Shown here piece after piece: positions 32,700-41,138 of a stretch of DNA of 64,000 bases; the first letter of the stretch is position 1, and each line of letters begins with the position of its first letter. A program made the position numbers and the translations under genes. A model generated the notes under the pieces. The model had not been told where the DNA came from, searched no databases, and saw nothing but the letters and a program-made list of their open reading frames with translations. The stretch lies in NCBI RefSeq assembly GCF_018736145.1, contig NZ_CP059997.1:1-64000 (forward strand), in the 5' to 3' direction. This DNA is from Amycolatopsis sp. CA-230715 (GTDB taxonomy: Bacteria; Actinomycetota; Actinomycetes; Mycobacteriales; Pseudonocardiaceae).

Positions 32700-33701
32700 A
32701 TGACGAATGCCGATGCCGACCAGGTGAATCTCGTCGGGCGGCTGCACCCCTCGCAGCGGTGGCGCGTGCTCAGCGGCCCGGTTTCGGTGCTCAGCGCGCT
32801 GGTGGTGCTCTTCGGTACCGCGCTGATGATCACCGCGCCCGGCAAGGATCCGCGCGCGCCCGGCACGCCCGCGGTGGGACAACTGGTGTTCGGCGGTGTC
32901 GTGGCGCTGGCAGCGCTGTGGCCGCTCGGCAGGCGGGTGCTGGAACTCGTCCGGGGCAGGGTCGAACCGGTCACCGACGCGGAAACCGGGGTGACCGCGA
33001 TCCGGCTCCCGATCACCCACCGCGTGCTCGCCCGGATTCCCGCGGCTCCGGACGCCACCGGCCCGAACCGGTTCTTCGGCCGTGGCGGCTGGCCGGGGAC
33101 GTTCGCGCTGACCGCGGTCGTGCTGGCGCTCGCGGGAGTCGGGCTGTACCGGGAAACCGCGCACCTCGGTTCCGGCGCCCCGTGGCTGTGGGGCTCGGCC
33201 GGGCTGCTCCTCGCACTCGCGTTCGTGGTCGGCCGTGCCGGCACGCCCGCCCTGCTCGGTGTCTTCGGCACCGCCTTCTACGGCGTGTTCCTCCTGCTCG
33301 CGGGCCCATTCTTCGTGCAGTCGCTGGTGTTGTCGCTGCGCGGAGAGACCACGGAGGCGGTGATCACGCAGATCGTGCTCGACCCGCCCGCGTTCGCTTC
33401 CCGCGACACCGGGTGCAGTTCCTGTTCACACACCCACGGCTTCGCGGTGGCCACCCTCGACGGCACGCCGCTGCGGGGCGCCCCCTATGGCGGCTGGAAC
33501 GTCCACGTGCACGATCACGTGCCGGTGGTCTTCGATCCGCGGGGTCAGTTCGACAGCAGGGGGCCGGGCGAGGTCGAACCGGTGCTCGACGGGCTGCTCA
33601 CCGCGGCCGGCGCGCTCATCGCCCTCGGCGTCGTCCGCTCGGCGGTGCTCGCACGGCGGCAGCGCGCCGCGGCGAAAGCGCCGGCCGAGCCAGCCGCCTG
33701 A
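32700..33701 (+). CDS. Multi-pass membrane protein of unknown function
   Basis: 333 residues from ATG 32700 (in-frame GTG codons at 32661-32690 are alternatives). Five hydrophobic helices can be drawn: VLSALVVLFGTALMITA, LVFGGVVALAALWPLG, FALTAVVLALAGVGLY, LLLALAFVVGRAGT plus FYGVFLLLAGPFFVQSLVLSL, and a last one at LLTAAGALIALGVV. Between the last two helices is a roughly 90-residue external or cytoplasmic domain with C-S-S-C and H-T-H (GCSSCSHTHGFAV), suggesting disulfide or metal binding. I recognise no family. Not in an operon. Confidence 0.7.
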   Translation: MTNADADQVNLVGRLHPSQRWRVLSGPVSVLSALVVLFGTALMITAPGKDPRAPGTPAVGQLVFGGVVALAALWPLGRRVLELVRGRVEPVTDAETGVTAIRLPITHRVLARIPAAPDATGPNRFFGRGGWPGTFALTAVVLALAGVGLYRETAHLGSGAPWLWGSAGLLLALAFVVGRAGTPALLGVFGTAFYGVFLLLAGPFFVQSLVLSLRGETTEAVITQIVLDPPAFASRDTGCSSCSHTHGFAVATLDGTPLRGAPYGGWNVHVHDHVPVVFDPRGQFDSRGPGEVEPVLDGLLTAAGALIALGVVRSAVLARRQRAAAKAPAEPAA

Positions 33702-33742
33702 AGTGTTCGACCGCCCGCTCGTTGCCCGAACCGCGACGAGGG

Positions 33743-34069
33743 TCAGGTGGCGTCCGGGTCGACCGGTGACCGTCCACTTCGGACCGACCCGGCAGGCGCG
33801 GCGGGGGCGTCGGCGGTCAGGTACCGGTCCAGTGCCGTCTTCGGGTCGAAGTCGCGCAGCGACCGCAGATCTTCCAGCGGTTTGCGCAGCTCGTCCAGTT
33901 CCGGACCGATCCCGGCGCGGACCTCCTCGCGCGCACCGGCGGCGAACTCGCGCACCTTGCGCACGGCCTGCGCGAGCCACCGCGTGGCTTCGGGCAGCCG
34001 TTCGGGGCCGAGGATGAACAACGCCGCTACCAGGAGGATCAGCAGATGCTCCACACTGAGGCCGAACAC
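33743..34069 (-). CDS. tatB: Twin-arginine translocase subunit TatB
   Basis: 108 residues from GTG 34069, which follows GGGAGGTGG; the longer frame from 34189 is not needed. The N-terminal membrane helix ends in the Tat hinge: VFGLSVEHLLILLVAALFILGPERLPEATRWLAQAVRKVREF contains F-G-x-x-x-x-E and F-I-L-G-P-E-R-L-P, specific for TatB. The amphipathic helix and a charged C-terminal tail follow. TatB with TatC recognises twin-arginine signals; a Tat-exported GH29 fucosidase is in this window. tatA/tatC are not adjacent, which is usual in actinobacteria. Confidence 0.9.
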   Translation of the reverse strand: MFGLSVEHLLILLVAALFILGPERLPEATRWLAQAVRKVREFAAGAREEVRAGIGPELDELRKPLEDLRSLRDFDPKTALDRYLTADAPAAPAGSVRSGRSPVDPDAT

Positions 34070-34306
34070 GCCACCTCCCGAAGTCCGATACCGCCATCGT
34101 AGGCACTTCCGCGCCACCGTGCACAGTCCACAATGGACCAAAGGCGGGAACGGCACCCGAAAAAGGGGAATTGGCACGGTATCCGCCACCGTGGGCGATC
34201 TCCGGCGGCGGCGACCCGATCACCACCCGTCTGTCGTATGGCGGAAGCCTGCCGCGAGGGCTGATAGTTAGCATCGGCAACATCTTGTGGTGATAAGGAG
34301 GTTACC

Positions 34307-36139
34307 GTGTGTGGCATCACCGGCTGGGTCTCGTTCCGCCGCGACCTGCGCGGGCAGGCGTCCGAACTGGACGCCATGACCGCGACGATGGCGTGCCGCG
34401 GCCCGGACGATTCCGGCACGTGGTACGCGGAGCACGCGGCACTCGGGCACCGCAGGCTGGCCGTGATCGACCTGCCGGGCGGCACCCAGCCGATGACCGT
34501 CGACACGCCGGACGGCACGGTGGCGATGGTCTATTCCGGTGAGGCCTACAACTACACCGAGCTGCGCGACGAGTTGCGCCGTCGCGGGATCACGTGCACC
34601 ACGGACTCCGATACCGAGGTGGTGCTGCGCGGCTACGTGGAGTGGGGCGAGGCGCTCGCCGACCACCTGAACGGCATGTACGCCTTCGCGATCTGGGACG
34701 GCCGCGCCGACAAGCTGGTCATGATCCGCGACCGGATGGGCATCAAACCGTTCTACTTCTTCGAAACCGAGGACGGCGTGCTCTTCGGGTCCGAGCCCAA
34801 GGCGATCCTGGCCAACCCGCTCGCCGACCACACCGTCAGCCTCGACGGGCTGCGCGAGATCTTCGGGTTCGTTAAGACCCCCGGCCACGCCGTCTGGAAC
34901 GGCATGCGCGAGCTGCGCCCGGGGCATCTGGCCACAGTGGACCGCAATGGGCTGCGGGAAACCCGCTACTGGCGGCTGGAAGTCAGCGAGCACCGGGACG
35001 ACCGGCAAGCCACCGTGGCGCACGTGCGGGACCTGCTCGACGACATCATCCGGCGACAGCTGGTCGCCGACGTGCCGCGGTGCACGCTGCTCTCCGGCGG
35101 GCTCGACTCGTCGGCGATGACCGCGATCGCCGCGGCGCAGTTGCAGGAACACGGCGAGGTGGTGCGCAGCTTCGCCGTCGACTTCCCCAACCAGGCCGAG
35201 AACTTCCGCGCCGAGGAGGTCGCGCCGACACAGGACACCCCGTACGTGCACGCGGTCGCGAACCACATCGTCTGCGAACACGAGGACATCGTGCTCGACG
35301 GTGCCGCGCTCGCCGATCCTTCGGTGCGGGCCGCCGCGGTCGGCGCGCGGGACATCCCCTCGGGGATCGGCGACCGGGACAACTCGCTGTACCTGCTGTT
35401 CAAGGCGATCCGCGGCCAGTCGACGGTAGCGCTGTCGGGTGAGTCGGCGGACGAGGTGTTCGGCGGCTACCCGTGGTTCCACAACGAGCAGCGCGAAGCC
35501 GAGACGTTTCCCTGGCTGGCCAACCAGAACTCGCCGATCAACCGCGGCGGCCTGCTGGCCCCGGAGGTCGCCGCCGCGCTCGATCTCGACGCCTACACCG
35601 CCGACCGGTACCGGGAAGCGCTGCGCGAGGTACCGCACAAGGACTCCGAGACCGGGCTCGAACGCCGGATGCGCGAGGTCTGCTACCTGCACCTGACCCG
35701 GATGGTGCAGACCCTGCTCGACCGCAAGGACCGGATGTCCATGGCCGTCGGGCTCGAGGTCCGCGTGCCCTTCTGCGATCACCGGCTGGTGCAGTACGTG
35801 TTCAACACGCCGTGGTCGCTCAAGACCTACGACGGCAGGGAAAAGAGCATCCTGCGCGGCGCGACCCGCGACGTGCTGCCGGAATCGGTGGCGAACCGGA
35901 AGAAGAGCGGCTACCCGGGCACCTACGACCCGGCCTACCTCGCCGCGATCCAGCAACAGGCGCGCGCACTGATCGCCGGTGATCACGCGGTGCTGGACTT
36001 CTACGACCGCGAGCAGGTGCGGACCGCCGCCGGGGCAACGGTTTCCGGCATCACCAACCTCCAGCGGGCTGGCCTCGAACGGTTCCTCGACCTCGCGACC
36101 TGGATGGACCAGCGCACGCCCACGGTGAAACTGAGCTGA
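34307..36139 (+). CDS. asnB: Asparagine synthetase, glutamine-hydrolysing
   Basis: 610 residues from GTG 34307, preceded by AAGGAGG. The start MCGITGWV leaves the nucleophilic Cys at position 2 after Met removal (class II amidotransferase). The glutaminase domain shows RGPDDSGTW, HRRLAVIDLPGG and SGEAYNYTELR, and the synthetase domain has the ATP-pyrophosphatase loop LLSGGLDSSAM, then ALSGESADEVFGGYPW and the C-terminal RVPFCDH...KSILRGATRDVLP. It converts aspartate to asparagine using glutamine nitrogen and ATP. Some actinobacterial paralogues amidate peptidoglycan precursors or act in secondary metabolism; the full set of motifs favours true AsnB activity. Confidence 0.95.
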   Translation: MCGITGWVSFRRDLRGQASELDAMTATMACRGPDDSGTWYAEHAALGHRRLAVIDLPGGTQPMTVDTPDGTVAMVYSGEAYNYTELRDELRRRGITCTTDSDTEVVLRGYVEWGEALADHLNGMYAFAIWDGRADKLVMIRDRMGIKPFYFFETEDGVLFGSEPKAILANPLADHTVSLDGLREIFGFVKTPGHAVWNGMRELRPGHLATVDRNGLRETRYWRLEVSEHRDDRQATVAHVRDLLDDIIRRQLVADVPRCTLLSGGLDSSAMTAIAAAQLQEHGEVVRSFAVDFPNQAENFRAEEVAPTQDTPYVHAVANHIVCEHEDIVLDGAALADPSVRAAAVGARDIPSGIGDRDNSLYLLFKAIRGQSTVALSGESADEVFGGYPWFHNEQREAETFPWLANQNSPINRGGLLAPEVAAALDLDAYTADRYREALREVPHKDSETGLERRMREVCYLHLTRMVQTLLDRKDRMSMAVGLEVRVPFCDHRLVQYVFNTPWSLKTYDGREKSILRGATRDVLPESVANRKKSGYPGTYDPAYLAAIQQQARALIAGDHAVLDFYDREQVRTAAGATVSGITNLQRAGLERFLDLATWMDQRTPTVKLS

Positions 36140-36141
36140 CC

Positions 36142-36344
36142 TGGGCCTAGAGTCTGTATCGAAGTGGCGTAGCCACTTGAGTGGGCTGTCACCTTGCACC
36201 GCCGCGGGTTCTCAGGTGGTTCCTCGCGAGGACAGCTCCACCGTGGTGACCTGGCGGTCATGAGGTGGAGATCCCGGAGTGAGGGGCCGCCTGAGGTTCC
36301 GCTACCCGCACCGCCACGCAAAGCACTTTGACACAGGCCCTAGT
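36142..36344. repeat. About 200-bp structured element with GGGCCT-type ends (MITE-like candidate)
   Basis: The region between asnB and the TetR gene begins CTGGGCCTAGAGTCTGT and ends ACACAGGCCCTAG, so its ends form an imperfect inverted repeat around GGGCCT. Inside are AAGTGGC-GTA-GCCACTT, a C-A-A-A-G...C-T-T-T-G palindrome and a diverged inverted pair (GCGGGTTCTCAGGTGG / CCGCCTGAGGTTCCGC). It has no coding potential and runs into the TetR stop codon. Either a non-autonomous transposon remnant or a structured repeat of the genus. Confidence 0.4.
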
Positions 36345-36936
36345 CCGCGTCCATCGCGGCGCGGGCGAGATCCGCGATCGACCGCCCCGCGGCGAGCAGC
36401 GGCTCCCCGCTGCGCGCCGCCCTCGCCAGCACGAACGCGCCTTCCAGCATGCTGATCATGGCGTACGCCAACGTCTTCGCCCGCTCCTGGTCCGGTACGA
36501 AACGCCCGAACCACGCGGTCGCCCCGGTGATCCACGCGTCGAAGACGTCGGAGGTGGCGATGCGCAGCTTTTCGTTGGTGCTGGCCACTTCCAGCGCGAT
36601 GGTGGCGATCGGGCAGGCGTCCTCGTAGTCGGTGGCGGCGAGTTGCTCGGCCGCCATCCGGAACGCGAAGCCGAGCGCCTCGATCGGATCGGGGACGCTG
36701 TCCAGCAACGACATCACCAGCTGCCCGTACTCGGGGCCGGAAACGCGGATGACGTCGTCGGCGAGCTGTTCCTTGCCACCGGGGAAGAAGTGGTAGATCG
36801 AGCCGAACGGCGCGTGCGACTCGGCGGCGATCTGCTTGAGACCCGTGCCCGTGTACCCCTTGCGGCGGAACAACTGCCCGGCGGCCTCCAGCACCCTCGC
36901 CCGGGTGTCCTGCGCCCCGGCCTGCCCGCTTGCCAC
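36340..36936 (-). CDS. TetR/AcrR-family regulator (LmrA/YxaF-like)
   Basis: 198 residues from GTG 36936. HTH at about residues 15-60 (LEAAGQLFRRKGYTGTGLKQIAAESHAPFGSIYHFFPGGKEQL), the S-I-Y-H-F-F-P-G-G-K-E form being typical of the LmrA/YxaF group. The C-terminal part contains the CPIATIALEVAST block of the same group. It is divergent from an alpha/beta hydrolase gene and most likely represses it and itself through the palindrome at 36986. The gene's end lies inside the repeat-like element. Confidence 0.88.
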   Translation of the reverse strand: MASGQAGAQDTRARVLEAAGQLFRRKGYTGTGLKQIAAESHAPFGSIYHFFPGGKEQLADDVIRVSGPEYGQLVMSLLDSVPDPIEALGFAFRMAAEQLAATDYEDACPIATIALEVASTNEKLRIATSDVFDAWITGATAWFGRFVPDQERAKTLAYAMISMLEGAFVLARAARSGEPLLAAGRSIADLARAAMDAD

Positions 36937-36985
36937 GTGTTCGCCTCCTCGACAACGTCCTGCCGATACCCTAGCCTAACCCCAG

Positions 36986-37001
36986 TAGAACGATCTATCT
37001 A
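36986..37001. promoter_or_regulatory. TetR operator candidate
   Basis: TAGAACGATCTATCTA is an imperfect 16-bp palindrome (6 of 8 pairs) 12 bases before the hydrolase start. Its TAGA...TCTA form is that of LmrA/YxaF-group operators. Confidence 0.5.
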
Positions 37002-37012
37002 GTGGAGACGCG

Positions 37013-37855
37013 ATGCCCAGGATCGAACTGTCCGCGGGGCCGATCGACTACGCCGACACCGGCGGCACCGGCCCCGTGCTGGTGTTCACGCACGGCTTCC
37101 CGATGAACGAATCGCAGTGGCGCAAGGTGGTGCCGCTGCTCCCCGGCTACCGCTGCGTGCTGCCGACACTGCCGCTCGGCGCCCACCGGCAGCCGATGCA
37201 CGCCGACGCCGACCTCTCCCAGCGCGGCCAGGCGCTCCTGCTCGCGGAACTGCTGGAGCGCCTCGACCTGACCGACGTCACGCTCGTCATGAACGACTGG
37301 GGCGGGCCGCAGTTCGTGGTCTCCGAAGGCAAGGCGGAGCGGGTCGGCAGGCTCGTCATGGTGGCCTGCGAGGCCTTCGACAACTTCCCGCCGAAACCGG
37401 CCAGGCCGTTGGTGGCGCTCTGCCGCGTCCCCGGCGGGCCCCGGCTGATGACCAAGCTCTTCCGCACGAAGCTCTTCCGCCACAAGTACGGCGAACTGAG
37501 CAAGCGCGGCATCCCCGGCGACGTGCTCGACGACTGGTTCGCCCCGGCGACGCGCGACAAGGAGATCCTCCGCGACCTCGTCAAGTTCGCGACCTCGTCA
37601 CCGCGGAGCGCGGTACTGCTCGACTGGACCGCGCGCCTGTGCGAATTCGACCGGCCCGCGCTCGTCGTCTGGGCGGCCGACGACCGGATGATGCCAGCCG
37701 GGCACGGCCGCAGGCTCGCCGATCTGCTGCCACAGGGCAAGCTCGTCGAGATCGCCGATTCGGCGACGCTCATTCCCGAAGACCAGCCGGAGCGTCTCGC
37801 CGAAGCGCTGACGCGGTTCCTCGCCGACACCGGGGCCGACTCCCCCGCCGGGTAG
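37013..37855 (+). CDS. Alpha/beta hydrolase (haloalkane-dehalogenase-like nucleophile, catalytic His not visible)
   Basis: 280 residues from ATG 37013 (GGAG upstream). The fold is clear: oxyanion motif T-H-G-F-P at 26-30, nucleophile elbow N94-D95-W-G-G as in haloalkane dehalogenases and epoxide hydrolases (Asp nucleophile), and a late acidic residue in VVWAADDRMMP. At the position of the catalytic His the sequence reads ADSATLIPEDQPER, with no His. A truncated paralogue at 59055 has the same substitution (ADSYTYLAEDQPER), so this is a subfamily trait rather than recent damage. Function may be non-canonical. Probably controlled by the divergent TetR. Confidence 0.85.
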   Translation: MPRIELSAGPIDYADTGGTGPVLVFTHGFPMNESQWRKVVPLLPGYRCVLPTLPLGAHRQPMHADADLSQRGQALLLAELLERLDLTDVTLVMNDWGGPQFVVSEGKAERVGRLVMVACEAFDNFPPKPARPLVALCRVPGGPRLMTKLFRTKLFRHKYGELSKRGIPGDVLDDWFAPATRDKEILRDLVKFATSSPRSAVLLDWTARLCEFDRPALVVWAADDRMMPAGHGRRLADLLPQGKLVEIADSATLIPEDQPERLAEALTRFLADTGADSPAG

Positions 37856-37888
37856 GAAACCCGTGCCGGGCAAGGGTTTCCTACCCGG
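37848..37888. terminator. Bidirectional terminator
   Basis: CCGGGTAGGAAACCC pairs perfectly with 37874-37888; the 15-bp stem begins inside the stop codon of the hydrolase and ends 10 bp before the convergent gene's stop. Confidence 0.85.
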
Positions 37889-37897
37889 TTGGCCGGG

Positions 37898-38548
37898 TCA
37901 CTCGCGCGGCAGGTCGCGCAGGATCGCGTCACCCTTGGTCAGCCAGGCGAACCCGAAGGCCAGTATCGCGATCGCCTCCAGCCACAGCGCCGGGTGCAGG
38001 GACGCGAGCTCCGCGGAGAAGAACGCGCTGCACACCGCGATGAGCACGAGGCACACCACGATCGTCCACCCGGTGACGACGTAGACGAAGTTGCGCTGCG
38101 CCTTGCGCTCGGTGGGTTCGGTCTTGTCCGTCCTGGTGAACAGGACGAGGCAGAAGAAGGCCAGCGACAGGAAGAAGACCCCGGCGAACACCAGGTGCAG
38201 GGTGCCGAGCGTCCGGTCCGTGGCGGTGGGATCCGCTGGCGTGGTCGGGCAGACGGCGAGACCGATGGCGGCGACGGCCGCGATGTCGCCGGTGATCTCG
38301 TCGAGCCGGTCATAACCCCGGTAGGACAACAGGAACACCCCGGTCGCCACCATGGCGCCGACGAAGACGTCCCGCAGATCCGTGTGGTAGTAGCTGCTGA
38401 TCGAGTTGAGCAGGCCACCGCCGTCGACGACGAACTTCCCGAGCACGAGCACGAATGGCAGCGCGACACCGATCACGCCGATGGCCCTGCGGAGGAAGAG
38501 GTACGAGTGGACGAGGGTGTCCTGCGGGCGTGCGGTCGCCTGGGTCAT
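37898..38548 (-). CDS. Six-helix membrane protein, DUF998-like
   Basis: 216 residues from ATG 38548, preceded by GGAGG. Hydrophobic helices are seen at AIGVIGVALPFVLVLG, VFVGAMVATGVFLLSY, DIAAVAAIGLAVC, LHLVFAGVFFLSLAFFCLVLF, FVYVVTGWTIVVCLVLIAVC and LWLEAIAILAFGFAWL. The block LLNSISSYYHTDLRDVFVG is characteristic of a DUF998-type/uncharacterised membrane family. No enzymatic motif is present. It ends next to a shared terminator; the next gene upstream (VanZ-RDD) is 116 bp away on the same strand. Confidence 0.75.
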   Translation of the reverse strand: MTQATARPQDTLVHSYLFLRRAIGVIGVALPFVLVLGKFVVDGGGLLNSISSYYHTDLRDVFVGAMVATGVFLLSYRGYDRLDEITGDIAAVAAIGLAVCPTTPADPTATDRTLGTLHLVFAGVFFLSLAFFCLVLFTRTDKTEPTERKAQRNFVYVVTGWTIVVCLVLIAVCSAFFSAELASLHPALWLEAIAILAFGFAWLTKGDAILRDLPRE

Positions 38549-38664
38549 GGCCACCTCCGGGGCAGTGCGGGAACCGTCCCCGTTCCCATCGGCAGGCGCC
38601 CTCCCCGCGCTGAAGTCCCTTCGGGAAAACGAAAGCACATCGTGAGGTTCCCGTGAACTGACGG

Positions 38665-39777
38665 TCAGCCGCGGGCCATTGCCCCGTCTTCGGTCTCGGC
38701 TTCCTTCACGCGGCGGGCGCGGGCATCGATCACCCGCAGCCCCGAGACCAGCCCGCTCAGCCCGCGGTGGTCGCGGGGACGCCACAGCAGGACGAGACTC
38801 ACGAGGACGAACACCATGGCGGCGAAGTCGAGGCCGCACGACACCAGCGTGAAGTACCCGCCGGTGCCACCGGCGAACCGCAGCAGCAGCCGCCACGAAC
38901 TCGGCGGCTCCCCGTCGGGACCGACCGGGGCGAGCAGCACGATCCGCTGCCCCATCGTCGCGCCGCGCCCGGCCAAGGGCACGAAGAGCAGGAGCGCGGC
39001 GACCGGGATCGCGTAGCTCAGCAGCCAGTCGAGATCCGGATCGGGGTCGGCCCGGTGGTGGCGGAGCAGCGCGACGACCGCGCGCCCGGCGAGCAGCACG
39101 CCCGAGAGCAGCGTCACGAAGAGCGCGTCGAGGAAGGCGCCGAGCAGCCGCCGCCGCGTCGTCACCGGGCGCGGTTCGGTGGGCGCGAGCCGGACCCGCT
39201 GCCACGGAACGAGGCGCAGTGCCGGTGCCATCACCACACCGAGTACCGCGCCGGTGGTGTTCACCAGCAGGTCGTCCACGTCGAACAACCGGTACGAGCA
39301 GCCGAAGAGGCCCCAGACCCCGGTCAGCTGCGTGCATTCGATGAACAGCGACATACCGAACCCCGCGGCCACCACGACCAGCGGCCGAAGCCGGAACAGG
39401 TGCCTGCCGAACATGCCGAGCGGCACGAACAGCGCGACGTTCAGCACAACCTGTTGCAGCGCACCGTTTCGCAGCAGGGCACCGAGGCCGGGCCCGGTCG
39501 CCTCGGCGCGGATGTCCGAGAGGAACTGGAACGGCCGCAGCTGCGGCTCGGTGGCGTGCCGCGCGCACCACTCCGGCGTCGTGTCGGGGACCGGCAGCAA
39601 CGTGTAGGTCCACAAGGCCAGCGCGTACACGAGGCAGCCGAGTGCGAGCACCATGTGCCCGAGACCGAATTCCCCGCGGCGCCGGTAGCTCCAGGCGAGG
39701 TACGGCACGGCCAGCAGCAGGGCGAGCACACCACCGCCGAGAAAGGCGACCACGGCAGGAGTTTCCCGGTCGATCAT
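38665..39777 (-). CDS. VanZ-RDD fusion membrane protein
   Basis: 370 residues. The first half is a VanZ domain (Y-T-L-L-P-V-P..., VVLNVALFVPLGMFGRHLFRLRP, GFGMSLFIECTQLTGVWGLFGCSYRLFDVDDLLVNTTGAVLG), the second half an RDD domain (RRRLLGAFLDALFVTLLSGVLL ... GRGATMGQRIVLLAPV). Such fusions are common in actinobacteria. VanZ-like proteins are linked to glycopeptide (teicoplanin) or lipopeptide tolerance, but many have no proven role. It precedes the DUF998-like gene on the same strand. Confidence 0.88.
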   Translation of the reverse strand: MIDRETPAVVAFLGGGVLALLLAVPYLAWSYRRRGEFGLGHMVLALGCLVYALALWTYTLLPVPDTTPEWCARHATEPQLRPFQFLSDIRAEATGPGLGALLRNGALQQVVLNVALFVPLGMFGRHLFRLRPLVVVAAGFGMSLFIECTQLTGVWGLFGCSYRLFDVDDLLVNTTGAVLGVVMAPALRLVPWQRVRLAPTEPRPVTTRRRLLGAFLDALFVTLLSGVLLAGRAVVALLRHHRADPDPDLDWLLSYAIPVAALLLFVPLAGRGATMGQRIVLLAPVGPDGEPPSSWRLLLRFAGGTGGYFTLVSCGLDFAAMVFVLVSLVLLWRPRDHRGLSGLVSGLRVIDARARRVKEAETEDGAMARG

Positions 39778-39818
39778 GTTGCCCGAGCCTACTGCGGTGG
39801 CGACGGGTCACCGGCACC

Positions 39819-39845
39819 GGGCGACGGGATGGATCCCCGTCGCCC
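39819..39845 (-). terminator. Terminator downstream of the DoxX gene
   Basis: GGGCGACGGG and its exact complement with a 7-base loop, located between the DoxX stop and the VanZ-RDD start, separating their transcripts. Confidence 0.7.
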
Positions 39846-39905
39846 GGAATTCACTTCGGTGCCATCAGGGACGGGCTGATAATCGTTACGCAGCCCCGAA
39901 AACGC

Positions 39906-40340
39906 TCATTCGGTGCGCGTCGCGGACACCGACGGCGACTCGGCCCGCGACCGCGCCGGGACCACCAGCGAGCTGAGCGCGAAGCGGCCAGGCCCGGTGA
40001 ACGCGATGAGCAGGAACGCCCAGCAGAACAGGGTGGCGGGCTCGCCGCCGTTGCCGATGGGCAGCAACCCGTCGGGCGCGTGCGAGCTGAAGTAGGCGTA
40101 GGCCATGGAGCCCGAGCAGATCAGCGCGGCGACCCTGGTCCCGATGCCGAGCAGGACCAGCGCACCTCCTACGAGCTGGATGAGCGCCGCCCACCAGCCT
40201 GGCCAGGTGCCGACCACCGCGGGCGCCTTCGCGCCGAGGACCCCGAACAGGGTCTTCAGGCCGTGGCAGGCGAACAGGAAGCCGACGACGATGCGGAAGA
40301 GCCCGAGCACGTGATCACGGGCCGAGTCGAGCCGGTACAT
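39906..40340 (-). CDS. DoxX family membrane protein
   Basis: 144 residues from ATG 40340 (GGAGG upstream). Four helices with DoxX signatures: LGLFRIVVGFLFACHGLKTLFGVLG, WAALIQLVGGALVLLGIGTRVAALICSGSMAYAYFSSH and LFCWAFLLIAFTGPGRFAL. DoxX proteins are small membrane proteins implicated in thiol/oxidative stress (in mycobacteria with SseA and SodA) or quinone-linked oxidation. Unusually, a near-consensus DasR operator lies 143-158 bp upstream in its long leader region. Confidence 0.88.
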   Translation of the reverse strand: MYRLDSARDHVLGLFRIVVGFLFACHGLKTLFGVLGAKAPAVVGTWPGWWAALIQLVGGALVLLGIGTRVAALICSGSMAYAYFSSHAPDGLLPIGNGGEPATLFCWAFLLIAFTGPGRFALSSLVVPARSRAESPSVSATRTE

Positions 40341-40482
40341 GATTCCTCCAGGGACGCGGTGTCTCGCCGGGCGGCACGGCGCGACACCGCACGAGAGCGG
40401 CGAGCACGGGTCTTCTCCGCCGAGCCGACCGGGCGGACCACAGGACGCGGTGGTTCTGTCGGCATGTGGTTCAGCCCTCCAC

Positions 40483-40498
40483 AGTGGTCCAGACCAGT
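40483..40498. promoter_or_regulatory. DasR-type operator (dre site) upstream of doxX
   Basis: AGTGGTCCAGACCAGT matches the DasR consensus A(C/G)TGGTCTAGACCA(C/G)T at 15 of 16 positions. It overlaps a second palindrome ACCAGT-TG-ACTGGT (40493-40506). DasR is a GntR-family regulator responding to glucosamine-6-phosphate. Confidence 0.6.
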
Positions 40499-40539
40499 TG
40501 ACTGGTGCGGACCTTTATACCGGGATTGCGGTGACAGTA

Positions 40540-40555
40540 CCACCTTCGAAGGTGG
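40540..40555. repeat. 16-bp perfect palindrome
   Basis: CCACCTTCGAAGGTGG is perfectly self-complementary. Its half resembles the core of the CCCCGAAGGTGG repeats found elsewhere, but orientation and ends differ. Confidence 0.5.
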
Positions 40556-40909
40556 GTTATCGCCGATTATGGGCGGCTCCTTGAAATTCTCGCCATATTC
40601 ATTGAGATTTCGTTACCGAGGGTGTTCGCTAGCCTGTTCGCCTTGCCGGGCTGTTACCGGTGGATTACCGCCGCGTTCGAAAGTCCGCCCGTACGCCTGC
40701 CCCATCGCGTGAACGTGCTGGCAGAACAGGAAACGGCAGGTGGCAGCATCAGCGCCCGCGCTCCCGATCAACTAGTTTCAATGCGCAAGGAAAGTATCCG
40801 GGCGCGTTGTGGGAAACTGCCGGTCCCGTGGACCCGTTCCACCGTTGGTAACCAACGGCGGTTTCCCGGGGAACCAATGCGGCGGTACCGAAATCGATTT
40901 CGCCCCGGC

Positions 40910-41080
40910 TCATTCCGGTGCGCGGTTCTTCTCGGGCAGGTGGGCGAGCACGATGCTGGCCGCGGCGATCAGGAAGTTCTGCAGCGCGGACTGGAGGCCG
41001 TTCCACTTGCCGGACCGCCACATCTGGAACCACTCGCCGCCGATCGCGATGAAGCCGATGCCGAACAGCGCGACCCGCAT
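40910..41080 (-). CDS. Small membrane protein (56 aa)
   Basis: The open frame extends to 41182, but its N-terminal part is made of the palindromic repeat at 41139-41191, so ATG 41080 is taken as start. The 56-residue product has two short hydrophobic stretches (RVALFGIGFIAIGGEWFQMW and FLIAAASIVLAHLPEKN). I recognise no family. Without the repeat-derived part the codon use is good. It is the last gene before the long non-coding gap. Confidence 0.5.
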   Translation of the reverse strand: MRVALFGIGFIAIGGEWFQMWRSGKWNGLQSALQNFLIAAASIVLAHLPEKNRAPE

Positions 41081-41138
41081 CAGCCACCCTGCCGTCGAGA
41101 GACGGCGTGCGGCGCGGGTGGCCGAGCGGCTTGACGAT

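Larger units (their letters stand above)
40341..40909. other. 569-bp gap with DasR-like site and palindromes, no gene found
   Basis: Contains the dre-like site at 40483, a nested ACCAGT-TG-ACTGGT palindrome, a perfect 16-bp palindrome at 40540 and an inverted pair GCGGTGTC...GACACCGC (about 40358-40392). ORFs here lack codon bias and ribosome sites. Confidence 0.6.

Noticed and set aside
36961..36985. Second iron box (CCTAGCCTAACCCC) before the hydrolase gene
   Set aside because: Only the core resembles the consensus; roughly 11-12 of 19 positions match, too weak to claim.
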